The notes under the pieces: generated by a model
Database searches by the model: none
The model's input: the letters and a program-made list of their open reading frames with translations, nothing else
What the model was told of the DNA's origin: nothing
Shown: positions 24,438 through 33,655 of the stretch, piece by piece
How the letters are laid out: the number at the start of each line of letters is the position of its first letter
How positions within the stretch are numbered: position 1 is the first letter of the stretch
NCBI RefSeq assembly: GCF_018129385.1
Contig: NZ_JAFCLN010000006.1
Location: 124,001-188,000, forward strand
DNA: 64,000 bases
Source of the DNA: Bradyrhizobium lablabi
Lineage (GTDB): Bacteria > Pseudomonadota > Alphaproteobacteria > Rhizobiales > Xanthobacteraceae
Direction: 5' to 3'
Made by a program: the position numbers and the translations under genes

Positions 24438-25774
24438 GGATGCTGCGCATTCTCGCCGGTCTTGCCGTGATCGCGCTGATCGCGGCAGGCATTGCCGTGT
24501 GGATCATCCGCGGCCCCGGCCCGCTCGCCTTTGCCGGCGGGCCGATGGTCGCGCTCGCGGACTTTCGCGGCGCCAATCCGACCGGCGTGCCGGCATCGCT
24601 GGCGAAGGCCAGCGCGGTCGAGCGCGGCGAGTATCTGGCGGCGGCAGCGGACTGCATGGTCTGCCACACCAAGCCGGGCGAGAAGGAATATGCCGGCGGG
24701 CTCGGTTTCAAGCTGCCGTTCGGCACGCTCTATTCCACCAACATCACGCCCGACAAGGAAACTGGCATCGGCAATTACAGCGACCAGGACTTTCTCAACG
24801 CCGTGCAGCACGGCAGGCGGCGTGACGGCGCCATGCTGTATCCGGCGATGCCGTACACCTCCTACACTTACCTGACCGATGAAGACACGCTCGCCATCAA
24901 GGCCTATCTGTTCAGCCTGCCGCCGGTGCGTGCGTCGGCACCGGAAAACACGCTTGGCTTCCCGTTCAACCAGCGCTGGGCGATGTGGTTCTGGTCCACG
25001 GTGTTCAGCCCGAACACGCGCTACATGCCGGACACCTCGAAGAGTCCGGAATGGAATCGCGGCGCCTATCTGGTGGAAGCGCTGGCGCATTGCGGCGAGT
25101 GCCACACGCCACGCAACATCGCCTTTGCGCTCGACAACCGCAAGAAATTCGCCGGCGCCATCACGGCCGGCTGGCGCGCCTTCAACATCAGCTCGGACAA
25201 GGCCACCGGCCTCGGCGGCTGGAGCGATGATGATTTGATCTCCTATCTCTCGATCGGCCACGCCAAGGATCGCGGCACCGCCTCCGGGCCGATGGGCGAA
25301 GCGGTCGACCACAGCCTGAGCAAGCTGGCGCCTGAGGACATCAAGGCGATTGTCGTATTCCTGCGCAGCGTGCCTGCGGTTGCCTCGCCGGACCTTCCGG
25401 CAACGACGGCACCTGCCGCGCCGGCTTCGCACCGGGAGGGCCCGACCGCAGACGCGCGCGGCAAGATCGTGTTCCAGCAGGCCTGCGTGAGCTGCCATGG
25501 CTGGAGCGGCGCGAGCCTTGTCTCATCGATGGCGACGCTGACCGGCTCCTGGGCCGTCAACGATCCCGGCGCGACCAACGTGGCGCAGATCGTGATCTCG
25601 GGCACCAAGCGGCACGTGCCGGAGGACGCATTGTCGATGCCGGCGTTCGGCGCCTCCTACAGCGATGAGGAGATCGCGGCGGTGGCCAATTACGTCACCG
25701 CCCGGTTCGGCAGCAAGGGATCGAAGCTGACGGCCCGGGATATCGCCGAGTTGCGCAAGCAGACCGCGCAATAG
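24434..25774 (+). CDS. Triheme membrane-anchored cytochrome c, electron acceptor of the Mo-oxidoreductase
   Basis: A 446-residue protein with an N-terminal membrane helix (residues 4-26, LRILAGLAVIALIAAGIAVW). Three c-type haem motifs are present: CMVCH (74-78), CGECH (about 220) and CVSCH (about 355). This is the arrangement of AdhB-like subunits of acetic-acid-bacterial dehydrogenases. It should carry electrons from the IorAB complex to ubiquinone or a terminal oxidase. It is the third gene of the operon, overlapping iorB by ATGA. Periplasmic location fits the Tat signal on IorB. Confidence 0.87.
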   Translation: MRMLRILAGLAVIALIAAGIAVWIIRGPGPLAFAGGPMVALADFRGANPTGVPASLAKASAVERGEYLAAAADCMVCHTKPGEKEYAGGLGFKLPFGTLYSTNITPDKETGIGNYSDQDFLNAVQHGRRRDGAMLYPAMPYTSYTYLTDEDTLAIKAYLFSLPPVRASAPENTLGFPFNQRWAMWFWSTVFSPNTRYMPDTSKSPEWNRGAYLVEALAHCGECHTPRNIAFALDNRKKFAGAITAGWRAFNISSDKATGLGGWSDDDLISYLSIGHAKDRGTASGPMGEAVDHSLSKLAPEDIKAIVVFLRSVPAVASPDLPATTAPAAPASHREGPTADARGKIVFQQACVSCHGWSGASLVSSMATLTGSWAVNDPGATNVAQIVISGTKRHVPEDALSMPAFGASYSDEEIAAVANYVTARFGSKGSKLTARDIAELRKQTAQ

Positions 25775-25862
25775 CGTCGCGGCCGCCAACGCTGTCATAC
25801 GACTGACATACGCTTTTGGAAATACGAAGGCCCCTTGGCGAAACGCGGGCCGGAGTATTTCC

Positions 25863-26792
25863 ATGAGCGAGAAACCAGTTGGCGGCAACGGAAAGATGCT
25901 GCACGAGCGCGTCCATGCTGAGATGCTGGACAGCTTTGACGAGGAGATGGAGCTCGAGATCGACGACGATCGCCTCGACGCGCTGACCAACGAGTTTGCG
26001 GGGCTGGCGCCGCAGGAGACCGTGGACCGGCGCACCTATTTCAAGGAGCTGTTCCGCCTACAGGGCGAGCTGGTAAAACTACAGACCTGGGTGCAGCACC
26101 AGAAGCTGAAAGTCGTGGTGATCTTCGAGGGCCGCGACTCCGCCGGCAAGGGCGGCGTCATCAAGCGTATCACGCAGCGGCTCAATCCGCGCGTCTGCCG
26201 GGTCGCGGCGCTGCCGGCGCCCAATGAGCGCGAACGCACCCAGTGGTACTTTCAGCGCTACGTTTCTCACCTGCCGGCCGGCGGCGAGATCGTGCTGTTC
26301 GACCGCAGTTGGTACAACCGCGCCGGCGTCGAGCGCGTGATGGGCTTTTGCACCGACGCCGACGTCGAGGAATTTTTTCGCTCGGTGCCGGAATTCGAGC
26401 GCATGCTGGTGCGCTCCGGCATCATCCTGATCAAATACTGGTTCTCGATCACCGACGAGGAGCAGCATTTGCGCTTCACCATGCGGATCCACGACCCGCT
26501 CAAGCAGTGGAAGCTCTCCCCGATGGACGTCGAGGCGCGCAGCCGCTGGGAGCAGTACACCAAGGCCAAGGAAGCGATGCTGGAGCGTACCAGCATTCCG
26601 GAGGCACCGTGGCACGTGGTGCAGGCCGTCGACAAGAAGAAGGCGCGGCTGAACTGCATCTCGCATTTGCTGGAGCAGATCCCGTATCAGGACGTCCCAT
26701 ACCAGCCGGTGACCCTGCCGGCGCGCGTGCGCAATCCCGACTATCTGCGCGGTCCGGTCCCGCCGGAAATGTACGTGCCGGAGAGGTATTGA
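25863..26792 (+). CDS. ppk2: Polyphosphate kinase 2, class I
   Basis: A 309-residue enzyme of the PPK2 P-loop family. Walker A is FEGRDSAGKGGVIKRI, the lid module has RVAALPAPNERERTQWYFQR, and Walker B is VLFDRSWYNRAGVERVMGF. Length and one-domain structure fit class I, which phosphorylates nucleoside diphosphates with polyphosphate. The acidic N-terminus (DSFDEEMELEIDDD) is typical of rhizobial members. It is a single gene, convergent with the next, and a strong hairpin follows. Confidence 0.92.
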   Translation: MSEKPVGGNGKMLHERVHAEMLDSFDEEMELEIDDDRLDALTNEFAGLAPQETVDRRTYFKELFRLQGELVKLQTWVQHQKLKVVVIFEGRDSAGKGGVIKRITQRLNPRVCRVAALPAPNERERTQWYFQRYVSHLPAGGEIVLFDRSWYNRAGVERVMGFCTDADVEEFFRSVPEFERMLVRSGIILIKYWFSITDEEQHLRFTMRIHDPLKQWKLSPMDVEARSRWEQYTKAKEAMLERTSIPEAPWHVVQAVDKKKARLNCISHLLEQIPYQDVPYQPVTLPARVRNPDYLRGPVPPEMYVPERY

Positions 26793-26851
26793 GGGGTGCA
26801 CGGGGTCGCGGGACACAAAATCGCGAAAACAACCCCATGGACAGTAGGAAG

Positions 26852-26878
26852 CGGCCGTCTCAAAGGATGAGGCGGCCG
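26852..26878. other. Strong hairpin between convergent genes
   Basis: CGGCCGTCTC and GAGGCGGCCG pair over ten bases with one G-T wobble around loop AAAGGAT. It lies between the ppk2 stop and the opposing exported-protein stop. There is no T-run on either side, so it is not a textbook terminator, but its place suggests a 3'-end structure for one or both transcripts. Confidence 0.4.
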
Positions 26879-26892
26879 ACCTCGAAGGCGCG

Positions 26893-27534
26893 CTAACGCA
26901 AGTCAGCCGGCAGTTCGAAGCCCGTATATTCGCGCTGAAGCAGCGCCTTCAGCGCAGGCGTGTCGGGCTTTGCGCCCGGCTCCGGCATTGCATCGCGGTC
27001 AGACTTGATGAAATCAGGCGGCGTGCCCGGCAGCTTGTAGAGATTGAAGCCGGTGCGGCGCACGGCGAAGTCGGCTTGCAGGTACCCGTCGGACATCATC
27101 AGGCCTGCGGGCGCGAGATAAAAGCCGTCCTCGCGATGGGGACCGAGGATCGAAAACGTCTTCGATCCCTTGCCCACGTCGCTGCGCTGGCTGCTCAACC
27201 GCACCAGTTCGGTTTCCTTGCCGTCGACGGTGACGTAGACGCGGCGGAGCGGCAGCTCGGCTGCGTCCTGCGTCACCACGCTGACCAGCACCACCACGTG
27301 CTTGGCGAGCGCGCGATATTCATCCGGCGAGGAGGCCCAGCAGAAATCGATCGACGATCCCCGCGCGGCGCCCTTCGGCGCTGCTTTCGCGGTGTTGATC
27401 GCGGATTTCTCCAGCCGCCCGGTCATGTCGGCATAAGAGACCGCACCCTGCGACACCGGACGTTGTGTAAGGGTCTGCGCGTCCGCCACCTGCGACAGCA
27501 GCAGCGCGAGCAGGCAAATCAGCCATCTCTGCAT
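26893..27534 (-). CDS. Exported protein of unknown function
   Basis: A 213-residue protein with signal peptide MQRWLICLLALLLSQVADA. The mature part includes GSSIDFCWASSPDEYRALAK, VVVLVSVVTQDAAELPLRRV and RRTGFNLYKLPGTPPDFIKS. One cysteine is present in the mature domain. No known domain was recognised. I chose the ATG that opens the signal peptide; longer readings run into the neighbouring gene. It is downstream of the phosphoesterase gene and may be co-transcribed. Confidence 0.55.
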   Translation of the reverse strand: MQRWLICLLALLLSQVADAQTLTQRPVSQGAVSYADMTGRLEKSAINTAKAAPKGAARGSSIDFCWASSPDEYRALAKHVVVLVSVVTQDAAELPLRRVYVTVDGKETELVRLSSQRSDVGKGSKTFSILGPHREDGFYLAPAGLMMSDGYLQADFAVRRTGFNLYKLPGTPPDFIKSDRDAMPEPGAKPDTPALKALLQREYTGFELPADLR

Positions 27535-27553
27535 CGCACTTCCTGATAAGGTT

Positions 27554-28375
27554 TCAGCTCCAGAAGTCCGGCACCGCCGGCGCCAGCCGGCCGCCCCGGC
27601 GCACCGGCGCGACTTTTGTCGCAAGGCCGGTGGCATCGTCGGTCTCGACCGCCACACCGCTGAGTGTCGCCTCCCCGGTGGCCGGTTCGAACCGTGCCGA
27701 GGGAATGCCGGTCGTGAAGCGGTGCAGCGGCTCGTCCTTCAGCATGCCGATGATCGAATCATAGTCGCCGGTCATGCCGGCATCGCTCATATAGGCGGTG
27801 CCGCCTGTCAGGATCTGGTGATCCGCCGTCGGCACATGCGTATGCGTGCCGACCACCAGGCTGGCGCGGCCGTCGCAGAAGAAGCCCATGCCCTGCTTCT
27901 CGCTGGTCGCCTCGCCGTGGAAATCCACCACGATGGCGTCAGCCGCCTCGCGCAACGGACAGGCTTCCAGCTCGCGATTGACCGCATGAAAGGGATCGTT
28001 GAGCGGCTCCATGAACACGCGGCCCATCGCATTGATCACGAGCGCGCGCTTGCCGTTCTTGGTGTCGATCAGCGCGGCGCCGCGGCCCGGCGTGTGGCGC
28101 GGAAAATTCAGCGGGCGGATCAGCCGCGGCGCGCGGTCGATGAAGACCAGCGCCTCCTTCTGATTCCAGGCGTGGTTGCCGAGCGTGATGGCGTCCGCGC
28201 CCGCGTCGAGAAATTCCTGGTAGATCGCCTCGGTGATGCCAAAGCCGCCGGCCGAATTCTCGCCATTGACGATGACGAGATCGAGCGACCAGTCCCTGAC
28301 CATGCCGGGAAGATAGTCGTTGATGGCGGTGCGGCCGGTCTTTCCGACGACGTCACCGATGAAGAGGATACGCAA
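27554..28375 (-). CDS. YmdB-type metallophosphoesterase (TIGR00282 family)
   Basis: A 273-residue enzyme opening MRILFIGDVVGKTGRTAI, with VNGENSAGGFGI, LGNHAWNQKE, VDFHGEATSEKQGM and GTHTHVPTADHQI. All metal-ligand motifs of the family are intact. Bacillus YmdB is a cyclic-nucleotide phosphodiesterase that affects motility and biofilm; that role is not established here. The start is two bases after the stop of the 5-formyl-THF cyclo-ligase gene, so they form one unit. Confidence 0.88.
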   Translation of the reverse strand: MRILFIGDVVGKTGRTAINDYLPGMVRDWSLDLVIVNGENSAGGFGITEAIYQEFLDAGADAITLGNHAWNQKEALVFIDRAPRLIRPLNFPRHTPGRGAALIDTKNGKRALVINAMGRVFMEPLNDPFHAVNRELEACPLREAADAIVVDFHGEATSEKQGMGFFCDGRASLVVGTHTHVPTADHQILTGGTAYMSDAGMTGDYDSIIGMLKDEPLHRFTTGIPSARFEPATGEATLSGVAVETDDATGLATKVAPVRRGGRLAPAVPDFWS

Positions 28376-28377
28376 GC

Positions 28378-28965
28378 CTATTTGCTCCGGAAGTCGAACG
28401 TCTCCTTATCGGTTAGCACATAATCCAGTGCCACGTCGTGCGACAAGGCCGGAACAGCCTCGATTTCCTGCACCGCAAAAGCAACGCCGATGCCGGTGAC
28501 CGCCTTCGATTTACGCAAATGTGCAAACGTATAGTCGTAATGGCCCGCGCCATAGCCGATGCGGTGGCCGAGGCGGTCGAAGGCCGCGAGCGGCACCAGC
28601 ATGATGTCGGGGATGAGCTCGGCGGCGGCAGGCGACGGCTCGGGGATGCCGAGCGGCCCGAGCATCAGCCGGTCGCTCGGCGACCACGCCCGGAACGTCA
28701 GCGACTTGCCGCGCGCGTTGACGACAGGCAAGGCCAGCCGCGCGCCCAGCGCCGCAAGCTTTTGCATCAGCGGCGCCGGATCGATCTCGTTGCGGATCGG
28801 CGAGTAGCCGGAGATGACCATGCCGCTGATGATGTCGATGGGAAAGTCGCGCCTGGCGAGCGCCTGCGCGGATTTGGTGCGCTGCTTGTCACTCAGCGCT
28901 TCGCGCTTGGCGAGCGCTTTTGCACGCAGCTCGGCTTTCGTCGCAGTCGGAGCAAGCTCGGACAT
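28378..28965 (-). CDS. fthC: 5-formyltetrahydrofolate cyclo-ligase
   Basis: A 195-residue enzyme that converts 5-formyl-THF to 5,10-methenyl-THF with ATP. It has KAELRAKALAKREALSDKQR at the N-terminus, GYSPIRNEIDP, MLVPLAAFDRLGHRIGYG and the conserved GAGHYD motif that binds ATP and folate. The gene lies downstream of the 6S RNA and zapA, which is the normal alphaproteobacterial arrangement. In other proteobacteria it is co-transcribed with 6S RNA (ssrS-ygfA in E. coli). A repeat separates the two here. Confidence 0.92.
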   Translation of the reverse strand: MSELAPTATKAELRAKALAKREALSDKQRTKSAQALARRDFPIDIISGMVISGYSPIRNEIDPAPLMQKLAALGARLALPVVNARGKSLTFRAWSPSDRLMLGPLGIPEPSPAAAELIPDIMLVPLAAFDRLGHRIGYGAGHYDYTFAHLRKSKAVTGIGVAFAVQEIEAVPALSHDVALDYVLTDKETFDFRSK

Positions 28966-28981
28966 GGCTGTCTTGTTCTCC

Positions 28982-29083
28982 CGTCATCACCCGCGAAAGC
29001 GGGTGATCCAGTATTCCAGAGAACGCGTGATAGAATCGCGAAGCCGCGGCGTACTGGATCCTCCGCTTTCGCGGAGGATGACG
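28982..29083. repeat. Inverted repeat, 'CGTCATCACCCGCG...GGATGACG' family
   Basis: It opens CGTCATCACCCGCGAAAGCG and closes CGCTTTCGCGGAGGATGACG. Inside, GATCCAGTATTCCAGAGA and CGTACTGGATC also match. An inverted relative with the same blocks lies at 57348-57453. It sits between the 6S RNA and the cyclo-ligase gene. Confidence 0.75.
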
Positions 29084-29132
29084 TCCGTACGGGCGGCGCC
29101 TTGACGACGCAAAGCAACTTAGAAGAATTCAA

Positions 29133-29298
29133 GTGCGAAGCCGCAGAGGCCGTTGAAGCGCTCGATCCCGGAGTTCCCTACGAAAGTAGGTGGGCACCAT
29201 ATGTCCGAGCCCACGGGCCCGGCCAGGGACAGTTCCCTAAAGGATCGATAAGGCCCCGGGGATATATGGCTCCTGACGCGCAACGCAGCTTCGCGGGG
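29133..29298 (-). ncRNA. ssrS: 6S RNA
   Basis: The gap between zapA and the 5-formyl-THF cyclo-ligase gene is the conserved site of 6S RNA. On the minus strand the region folds as one long rod. The closing stem is GCGAAGC (5', plus-strand 29288-29294) with GCTTCGC (3', plus-strand 29135-29141). CGATCC pairs with GGATCG further in, and an apical hairpin is formed by GTGGGC/GCCCAC. The size of about 165 bases fits. 6S RNA binds the housekeeping RNA polymerase holoenzyme and mimics an open promoter. Ends are estimates from pairing. Confidence 0.72.
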
Positions 29299-29393
29299 GT
29301 AATGTAGCGACGATGGACGAGAATCGCCAGCGGTAAGCCTGCCGCGGTCGGACCGACGCACATCTCTTCACCTTCCCCTGGAGGGTGAAAAAA

Positions 29394-29777
29394 TCACCCG
29401 ATCGCGACGCCGCCGCCGATGGTGCGGTTGAGGACTTGCGCGGTCTTTTCGATGCGCTCGGCGGCAGCGTTGAGCGCATTGGTGACAGCGACCTGCGTCA
29501 CCCTGGCGCGATCGGCGACCGCCACACGTTGCTGCCGCTGCGAATCCAGTTCTTCTTCCAGGACGCGGATGCGCGCGGTCGCATCCAGCAAGTCGTCGCA
29601 TACGGTAAGGGCCGCCATCACCGTCAACCTTGCATCGCCGATTTCGCCGAATTTTCCGCGCAGCTCGGTGACGCGCGATTCGAGGCTTTCGGCGAGCTTG
29701 AGCAGCCGCACCTCCTGCCCGTCCTCGCAGGCCATCCGGTATTGCCGGCCGTTGATGCTCACGTTGATGTGGTTCAT
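29394..29777 (-). CDS. zapA: Cell division protein ZapA
   Basis: A 127-residue ZapA. The N-terminal domain runs [20 protein letters not shown] through [12 protein letters not shown], followed by [17 protein letters not shown] and a C-terminal coiled coil. ZapA cross-links FtsZ filaments at the division ring. Its ATG overlaps the stop of the DUF4164 gene (ATGA), so they are coupled. The 6S RNA gene lies downstream on the same strand, which is the usual order. Confidence 0.9.
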   Translation of the reverse strand: MNHINVSINGRQYRMACEDGQEVRLLKLAESLESRVTELRGKFGEIGDARLTVMAALTVCDDLLDATARIRVLEEELDSQRQQRVAVADRARVTQVAVTNALNAAAERIEKTAQVLNRTIGGGVAIG

Positions 29778-30094
29778 GTGCCCTCTCCGGCCTCGAGCAC
29801 CGAACGGATGGTGCCGATCGCGGCATCGAGCCGTTCTGCGATCTCGCGATTGGTGCGCTCGAGCTTGCGCGTCTTCACCAGCGAGCCGTCGAGCTCGTCC
29901 GCAAGCCGCGAGCGATCGGCGCCGAGCGCCTGGATTCGGCTCGCCAGTTCGTTCTCGTCGCGATCGGCATCGCGCCGCCGCTCCACCGCGCTCTCCAGCG
30001 ACTCAAGCGCCGCCATCAGCCGTCGCGTCGCGATCTCGAGATCGACGCTGGACGTCTCGATGGCACCGGAACCGTTGGCGGGACGGTCGTTCAT
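29774..30094 (-). CDS. DUF4164 family coiled-coil protein
   Basis: A 106-residue protein that is nearly all coiled coil (residues 15-95, [20 protein letters not shown] through [16 protein letters not shown]). DUF4164 proteins are found upstream of zapA across the Rhizobiales and by position and shape may be ZapB-like partners of the division ring. That role is inference. It is the first gene of the zapA unit, divergent from transketolase. Confidence 0.78.
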   Translation of the reverse strand: MNDRPANGSGAIETSSVDLEIATRRLMAALESLESAVERRRDADRDENELASRIQALGADRSRLADELDGSLVKTRKLERTNREIAERLDAAIGTIRSVLEAGEGT

Positions 30095-30389
30095 GTCGGA
30101 GTACGCACACTTTCGTGGGCTTGCCGCACAGCAAAAGACTCAAGGGGGCAAGCGTTTAGACGGAGAAGCTTACGTGCCCCGCAGCGCTCGCGCAACGTTG
30201 CTTGCGAGCTATGCACTGTTAAGCAACCTTCCCGTCCACAGCGCGTTGCATTGCCTCGATCTTGCCTTGGACTCAGGGAACCTAGGTGCTATCCAGCCCC
30301 GGCTTCCTGTTGCTCTCCGGCCATCAACCGCGACATGCGCGACAATTGCTGGCCGCTTCCAAGCATCTCATTTCAGGCGGATATTCATC

Positions 30390-32375
30390 ATGACGCAGGT
30401 CGATCATAACCGTATGGCCAACGCGATCCGTGGCCTTGCCATGGACGCTGTCGAGAAGGCCAAATCGGGCCATCCCGGCCTGCCGATGGGAGCCGCCGAT
30501 GTGGCCACCGTCCTATTCACGCAGTTCCTGAAATACGACGCTGCCGACCCGAAATGGCCGGACCGTGACCGCTTTGTGTTGTCGGCCGGACACGGCTCGA
30601 TGCTGCTCTATGCGCTGCTGTATCTCACCGGCAACAAGGACATGACGCTCGACGATATCAGGAATTTCCGCCAGCTCGGCTCCAAGACGCCGGGCCATCC
30701 GGAAAATTTCCACACCAAGGGCATCGAGACCACAACCGGCCCGCTCGGCCAGGGCATTTCCACCGCGGTCGGCATGGCGCTGGCGGAAAAGATGCTCGCC
30801 GCGGAGTTCGGCAAGAAGATCGTCGGCCATCACACCTACGTGCTCGCCTCCGACGGCGATCTGATGGAAGGCATCTCCCAGGAAGCCATCGCCATGGCCG
30901 GGCATTGGAAGCTCAACAAGCTGATCGTGCTGTATGACGACAACGGCATCTCGATCGACGGGCCGCTCTCGCTTGCCGATTCGGTCGACCAGGTGAAGCG
31001 CTTCAAATCCGCCGGCTGGGCGGCCGAGCTGATCGACGGCCAGGACCCCAAGGCGATCGCGGCTGCGATCGCGCGCGCGCAGAAATCCAGCAAGCCGTCG
31101 ATGATCGCCTGCAAGACCACCATCGGCTATGGCGCGCCGAACAAGGCCGGCACCGCAAAGGCCCATGGCGAAGCGCTCGGCGCGGATGAGCTGAAAGCCG
31201 CCAAGGAAAAACTCGGCATTTCCCAGGAAGCGTTCTCGGTGCCTGACGATGTGCTGAAGGCCTGGCGCGCGGCCGGCAGCCGCGGCGCCGCGGAAAAGGC
31301 GGAATGGGAAGCGCGCTTCGCTGAACTCGGCCCGCGCAAGCGCGCCGAATTCGAACGCCGCCTGCGGCATGAGCGGCCGGCCGCGCTGGCAAAGGAATTG
31401 CGCGCGCACAAGAAGGCGCTGCTCGAGAAGCCGATGATTGCGGCAACGCGCAAATCATCGGAAGCGGCGATCGAAGCCATTGCCGCCGCGATGCCGATGG
31501 AATTCGTCGCCGGCTCGGCCGACCTTACCGGCTCCAACAACAACAAGGCGAAGTCTGCTACCTCCTTCGGGGCCAAGACGCCAAAGGGCCGCTTCATCCA
31601 TTACGGCATCCGCGAGCATGGCATGGCCGCGGCGATGAACGGCATCTTTCTGCACGGCGGCTTTGCGCCGAACGGCGCGACCTTCCTGGTGTTCACCGAC
31701 TATGCCCGCGGCGCGATGCGACTCTCGGCGCTGATGGGCACCGGCGTCGTTTATGTCATGACCCATGACTCGATCGGGCTCGGCGAGGACGGCCCGACCC
31801 ATCAGCCGGTCGAGCATCTCTCGGCTTTGCGCGCGATGCCCAACATGCGCGTGTTCCGGCCCTGCGATGCCATCGAGGTCGCCGAATGCTGGGAGCTGGC
31901 GCTCAACCGCGTCGACGGCCCGACCGTGCTGGCGCTGACCCGCCAAAACCTGCCGCAGCTCCGCACCACAGCCCCTGCCGACAACCCCTGTGCGCAGGGC
32001 GCCTATGAACTGGTGGCGGCCCAGGGCGAGGCAAAAGTCTCGCTGTTCGCCTCGGGCTCCGAGGTCGAGATTGCGGTGGCGGCCCAGAAGCAGTTGGCCG
32101 AGCGCGGCATCCCGTCGCGGGTGGTTTCTGTCCCCTCGCTGGAATTGCTGGTCGACCAGCCGTCCGATCGCAAGAGGGCCATCATCGGTAACGCCCCGGT
32201 GAAGATCGCGATCGAGGCGGCGGTACGCTGGGGTTGGGACGCCGTGATCGGCCAAGAAGGCGATTTCATAGGCATGCACGGATTTGGCGCCAGTGGCCCG
32301 GCCAAGGACCTTTTCAAGCACTTCGGAATTACTGCTGAGGCCGCCGTTAACGCTGCCCTGAAGCGCTTGGGTTGA
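30390..32375 (+). CDS. tkt: Transketolase
   Basis: A 661-residue thiamine-diphosphate enzyme of normal length. N-terminal substrate motif [14 protein letters not shown]; ThDP/Mg binding [15 protein letters not shown] with later DDNGISIDG; pyrimidine domain motif [16 protein letters not shown]; and [19 protein letters not shown]. It links the pentose phosphate pathway with glycolysis or the Calvin cycle. It heads the gap-pgk-aldolase group on the same strand. The start is the ATG before [18 protein letters not shown]. The reading frame stays open about 1 kb further upstream, through the antisense zapA/DUF4164 genes, but that part is not coding. Confidence 0.95.
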   Translation: MTQVDHNRMANAIRGLAMDAVEKAKSGHPGLPMGAADVATVLFTQFLKYDAADPKWPDRDRFVLSAGHGSMLLYALLYLTGNKDMTLDDIRNFRQLGSKTPGHPENFHTKGIETTTGPLGQGISTAVGMALAEKMLAAEFGKKIVGHHTYVLASDGDLMEGISQEAIAMAGHWKLNKLIVLYDDNGISIDGPLSLADSVDQVKRFKSAGWAAELIDGQDPKAIAAAIARAQKSSKPSMIACKTTIGYGAPNKAGTAKAHGEALGADELKAAKEKLGISQEAFSVPDDVLKAWRAAGSRGAAEKAEWEARFAELGPRKRAEFERRLRHERPAALAKELRAHKKALLEKPMIAATRKSSEAAIEAIAAAMPMEFVAGSADLTGSNNNKAKSATSFGAKTPKGRFIHYGIREHGMAAAMNGIFLHGGFAPNGATFLVFTDYARGAMRLSALMGTGVVYVMTHDSIGLGEDGPTHQPVEHLSALRAMPNMRVFRPCDAIEVAECWELALNRVDGPTVLALTRQNLPQLRTTAPADNPCAQGAYELVAAQGEAKVSLFASGSEVEIAVAAQKQLAERGIPSRVVSVPSLELLVDQPSDRKRAIIGNAPVKIAIEAAVRWGWDAVIGQEGDFIGMHGFGASGPAKDLFKHFGITAEAAVNAALKRLG

Positions 32376-32526
32376 GGGGCTGTTCCGGTTGAGCTTCCCG
32401 GCAAAAAGGACTACCTAAACCCGCATATAGACCGCTCTCGCCCGGCCGAACCGGGCGATCCGCCGAAAAAGCCGCCGTGGACGCCCGTCCGCGGGGCTGG
32501 CACCAGCTATTAGAGGAGAGACCAGC

Positions 32527-33534
32527 ATGGCAGTCCGCGTCGCGATCAACGGGTTTGGCCGCATCGGCCGCAATGTGTTGCGTGCCATCGCCGAGTCCGG
32601 CCGCAAGGACATCGAGGTGGTCGGCATCAACGATCTCGGTCCCGTCGAAACCAACGCCCACCTGCTCCGCTACGACTCCGTGCATGGCCGTTTCCCCGGC
32701 ACCGTCACCGTCGAGGGCGACTCGATCAGCCTCGGCAACGGCAAGATCAAGGTTTCCGCCGAGCGCGATCCCTCGAAGCTTCCGTGGAAGGCCCTCGGCG
32801 TCGACATCGCGCTGGAATGCACCGGCATCTTCACCGCCAAGGACAAGGCCTCCGCTCACCTCACCGCCGGCGCCAAGCGCGTGCTGGTGTCCGCTCCCGC
32901 CGATAACGCCGATGCGACCATCGTGTTCGGCGTCAACCACGACACCCTGACCAAGGATCATCTGGTCGTTTCCAACGGCTCCTGCACCACCAACTGCCTC
33001 GCACCGGTTGCCAAGATCCTGAACGACACCGTCGGCATCGAAACCGGCTTCATGACCACGATCCACGCCTATACCGGCGACCAGCCGACGCTCGACACGC
33101 TGCACAAGGATCTCTATCGCGGCCGCGCGGCAGCGATGTCGATGATCCCGACCTCGACGGGTGCTGCGAAGGCCATCGGCCTCGTGCTTCCGGAATTGAA
33201 GGGCAAGCTCGATGGCGTCGCGATCCGCGTGCCGACCCCGAACGTCTCGGTAGTGGATCTGAAAATCGTCGCCAAGCGCGCCACCGACGCCAAGGAAATC
33301 AACGCCGCGATGAAGCGCGCCAGCGAGCAGCAGCTCAAGGGCATCCTGGGCTACACCACCGCGCCGAACGTCTCGATCGACTTCAATCACGATCCGCACT
33401 CGTCCACCTTCCACGAGGACCAGACCAAGGTGCTGAACGGCAACCTCGTGCGCGTGATGTCCTGGTACGACAACGAATGGGGCTTTTCTAACCGCATGGC
33501 CGACACCGCCGTCGCGATGGGCAAGCTGCTCTGA
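32527..33534 (+). CDS. gap: Glyceraldehyde-3-phosphate dehydrogenase, type I
   Basis: A 335-residue GAPDH. The nucleotide-binding start is [16 protein letters not shown], and the active-site Cys (about residue 152) is in [15 protein letters not shown]. The phosphate-binding regions [11 protein letters not shown] and [11 protein letters not shown] are present, as is [12 protein letters not shown] at the C-terminus. Asp after VVGIN suggests NAD preference. GAGGAG precedes the ATG. It lies between tkt and pgk; a repeat separates it from pgk. Confidence 0.97.
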   Translation: MAVRVAINGFGRIGRNVLRAIAESGRKDIEVVGINDLGPVETNAHLLRYDSVHGRFPGTVTVEGDSISLGNGKIKVSAERDPSKLPWKALGVDIALECTGIFTAKDKASAHLTAGAKRVLVSAPADNADATIVFGVNHDTLTKDHLVVSNGSCTTNCLAPVAKILNDTVGIETGFMTTIHAYTGDQPTLDTLHKDLYRGRAAAMSMIPTSTGAAKAIGLVLPELKGKLDGVAIRVPTPNVSVVDLKIVAKRATDAKEINAAMKRASEQQLKGILGYTTAPNVSIDFNHDPHSSTFHEDQTKVLNGNLVRVMSWYDNEWGFSNRMADTAVAMGKLL

Positions 33535-33543
33535 GTTTCACGG

Positions 33544-33640
33544 CTTCATGGTTCGAGACGCGCGCGAAGAGCGCGCTCCTCACCATGAGGGAGACCTCAT
33601 CCTGAGGAGCCGCGCCTAGCGCGGCGTCTCGAAGGATGGC
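33544..33640. repeat. Inverted repeat, 'CATGGTTCGAGACG...GTCTCGAAGGATGG' family
   Basis: Arms GTTCGAGACG and CGTCTCGAA flank GAGCGCGCTCCTCACCATGAGG and CTCATCCTGAGGAGC. A reversed copy is at 36049-36168, so two copies bracket the pgk-class II aldolase pair in opposite orientation. It lies in the gap-pgk spacer. Confidence 0.75.
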
Positions 33641-33655
33641 CGCACGGGACATCCC

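Noticed and set aside
29385..30389. N-terminal extension of transketolase by 335 codons
   Set aside because: It runs antisense through zapA and DUF4164. The standard transketolase start MTQVDHN lies at 30390 and gives normal length.
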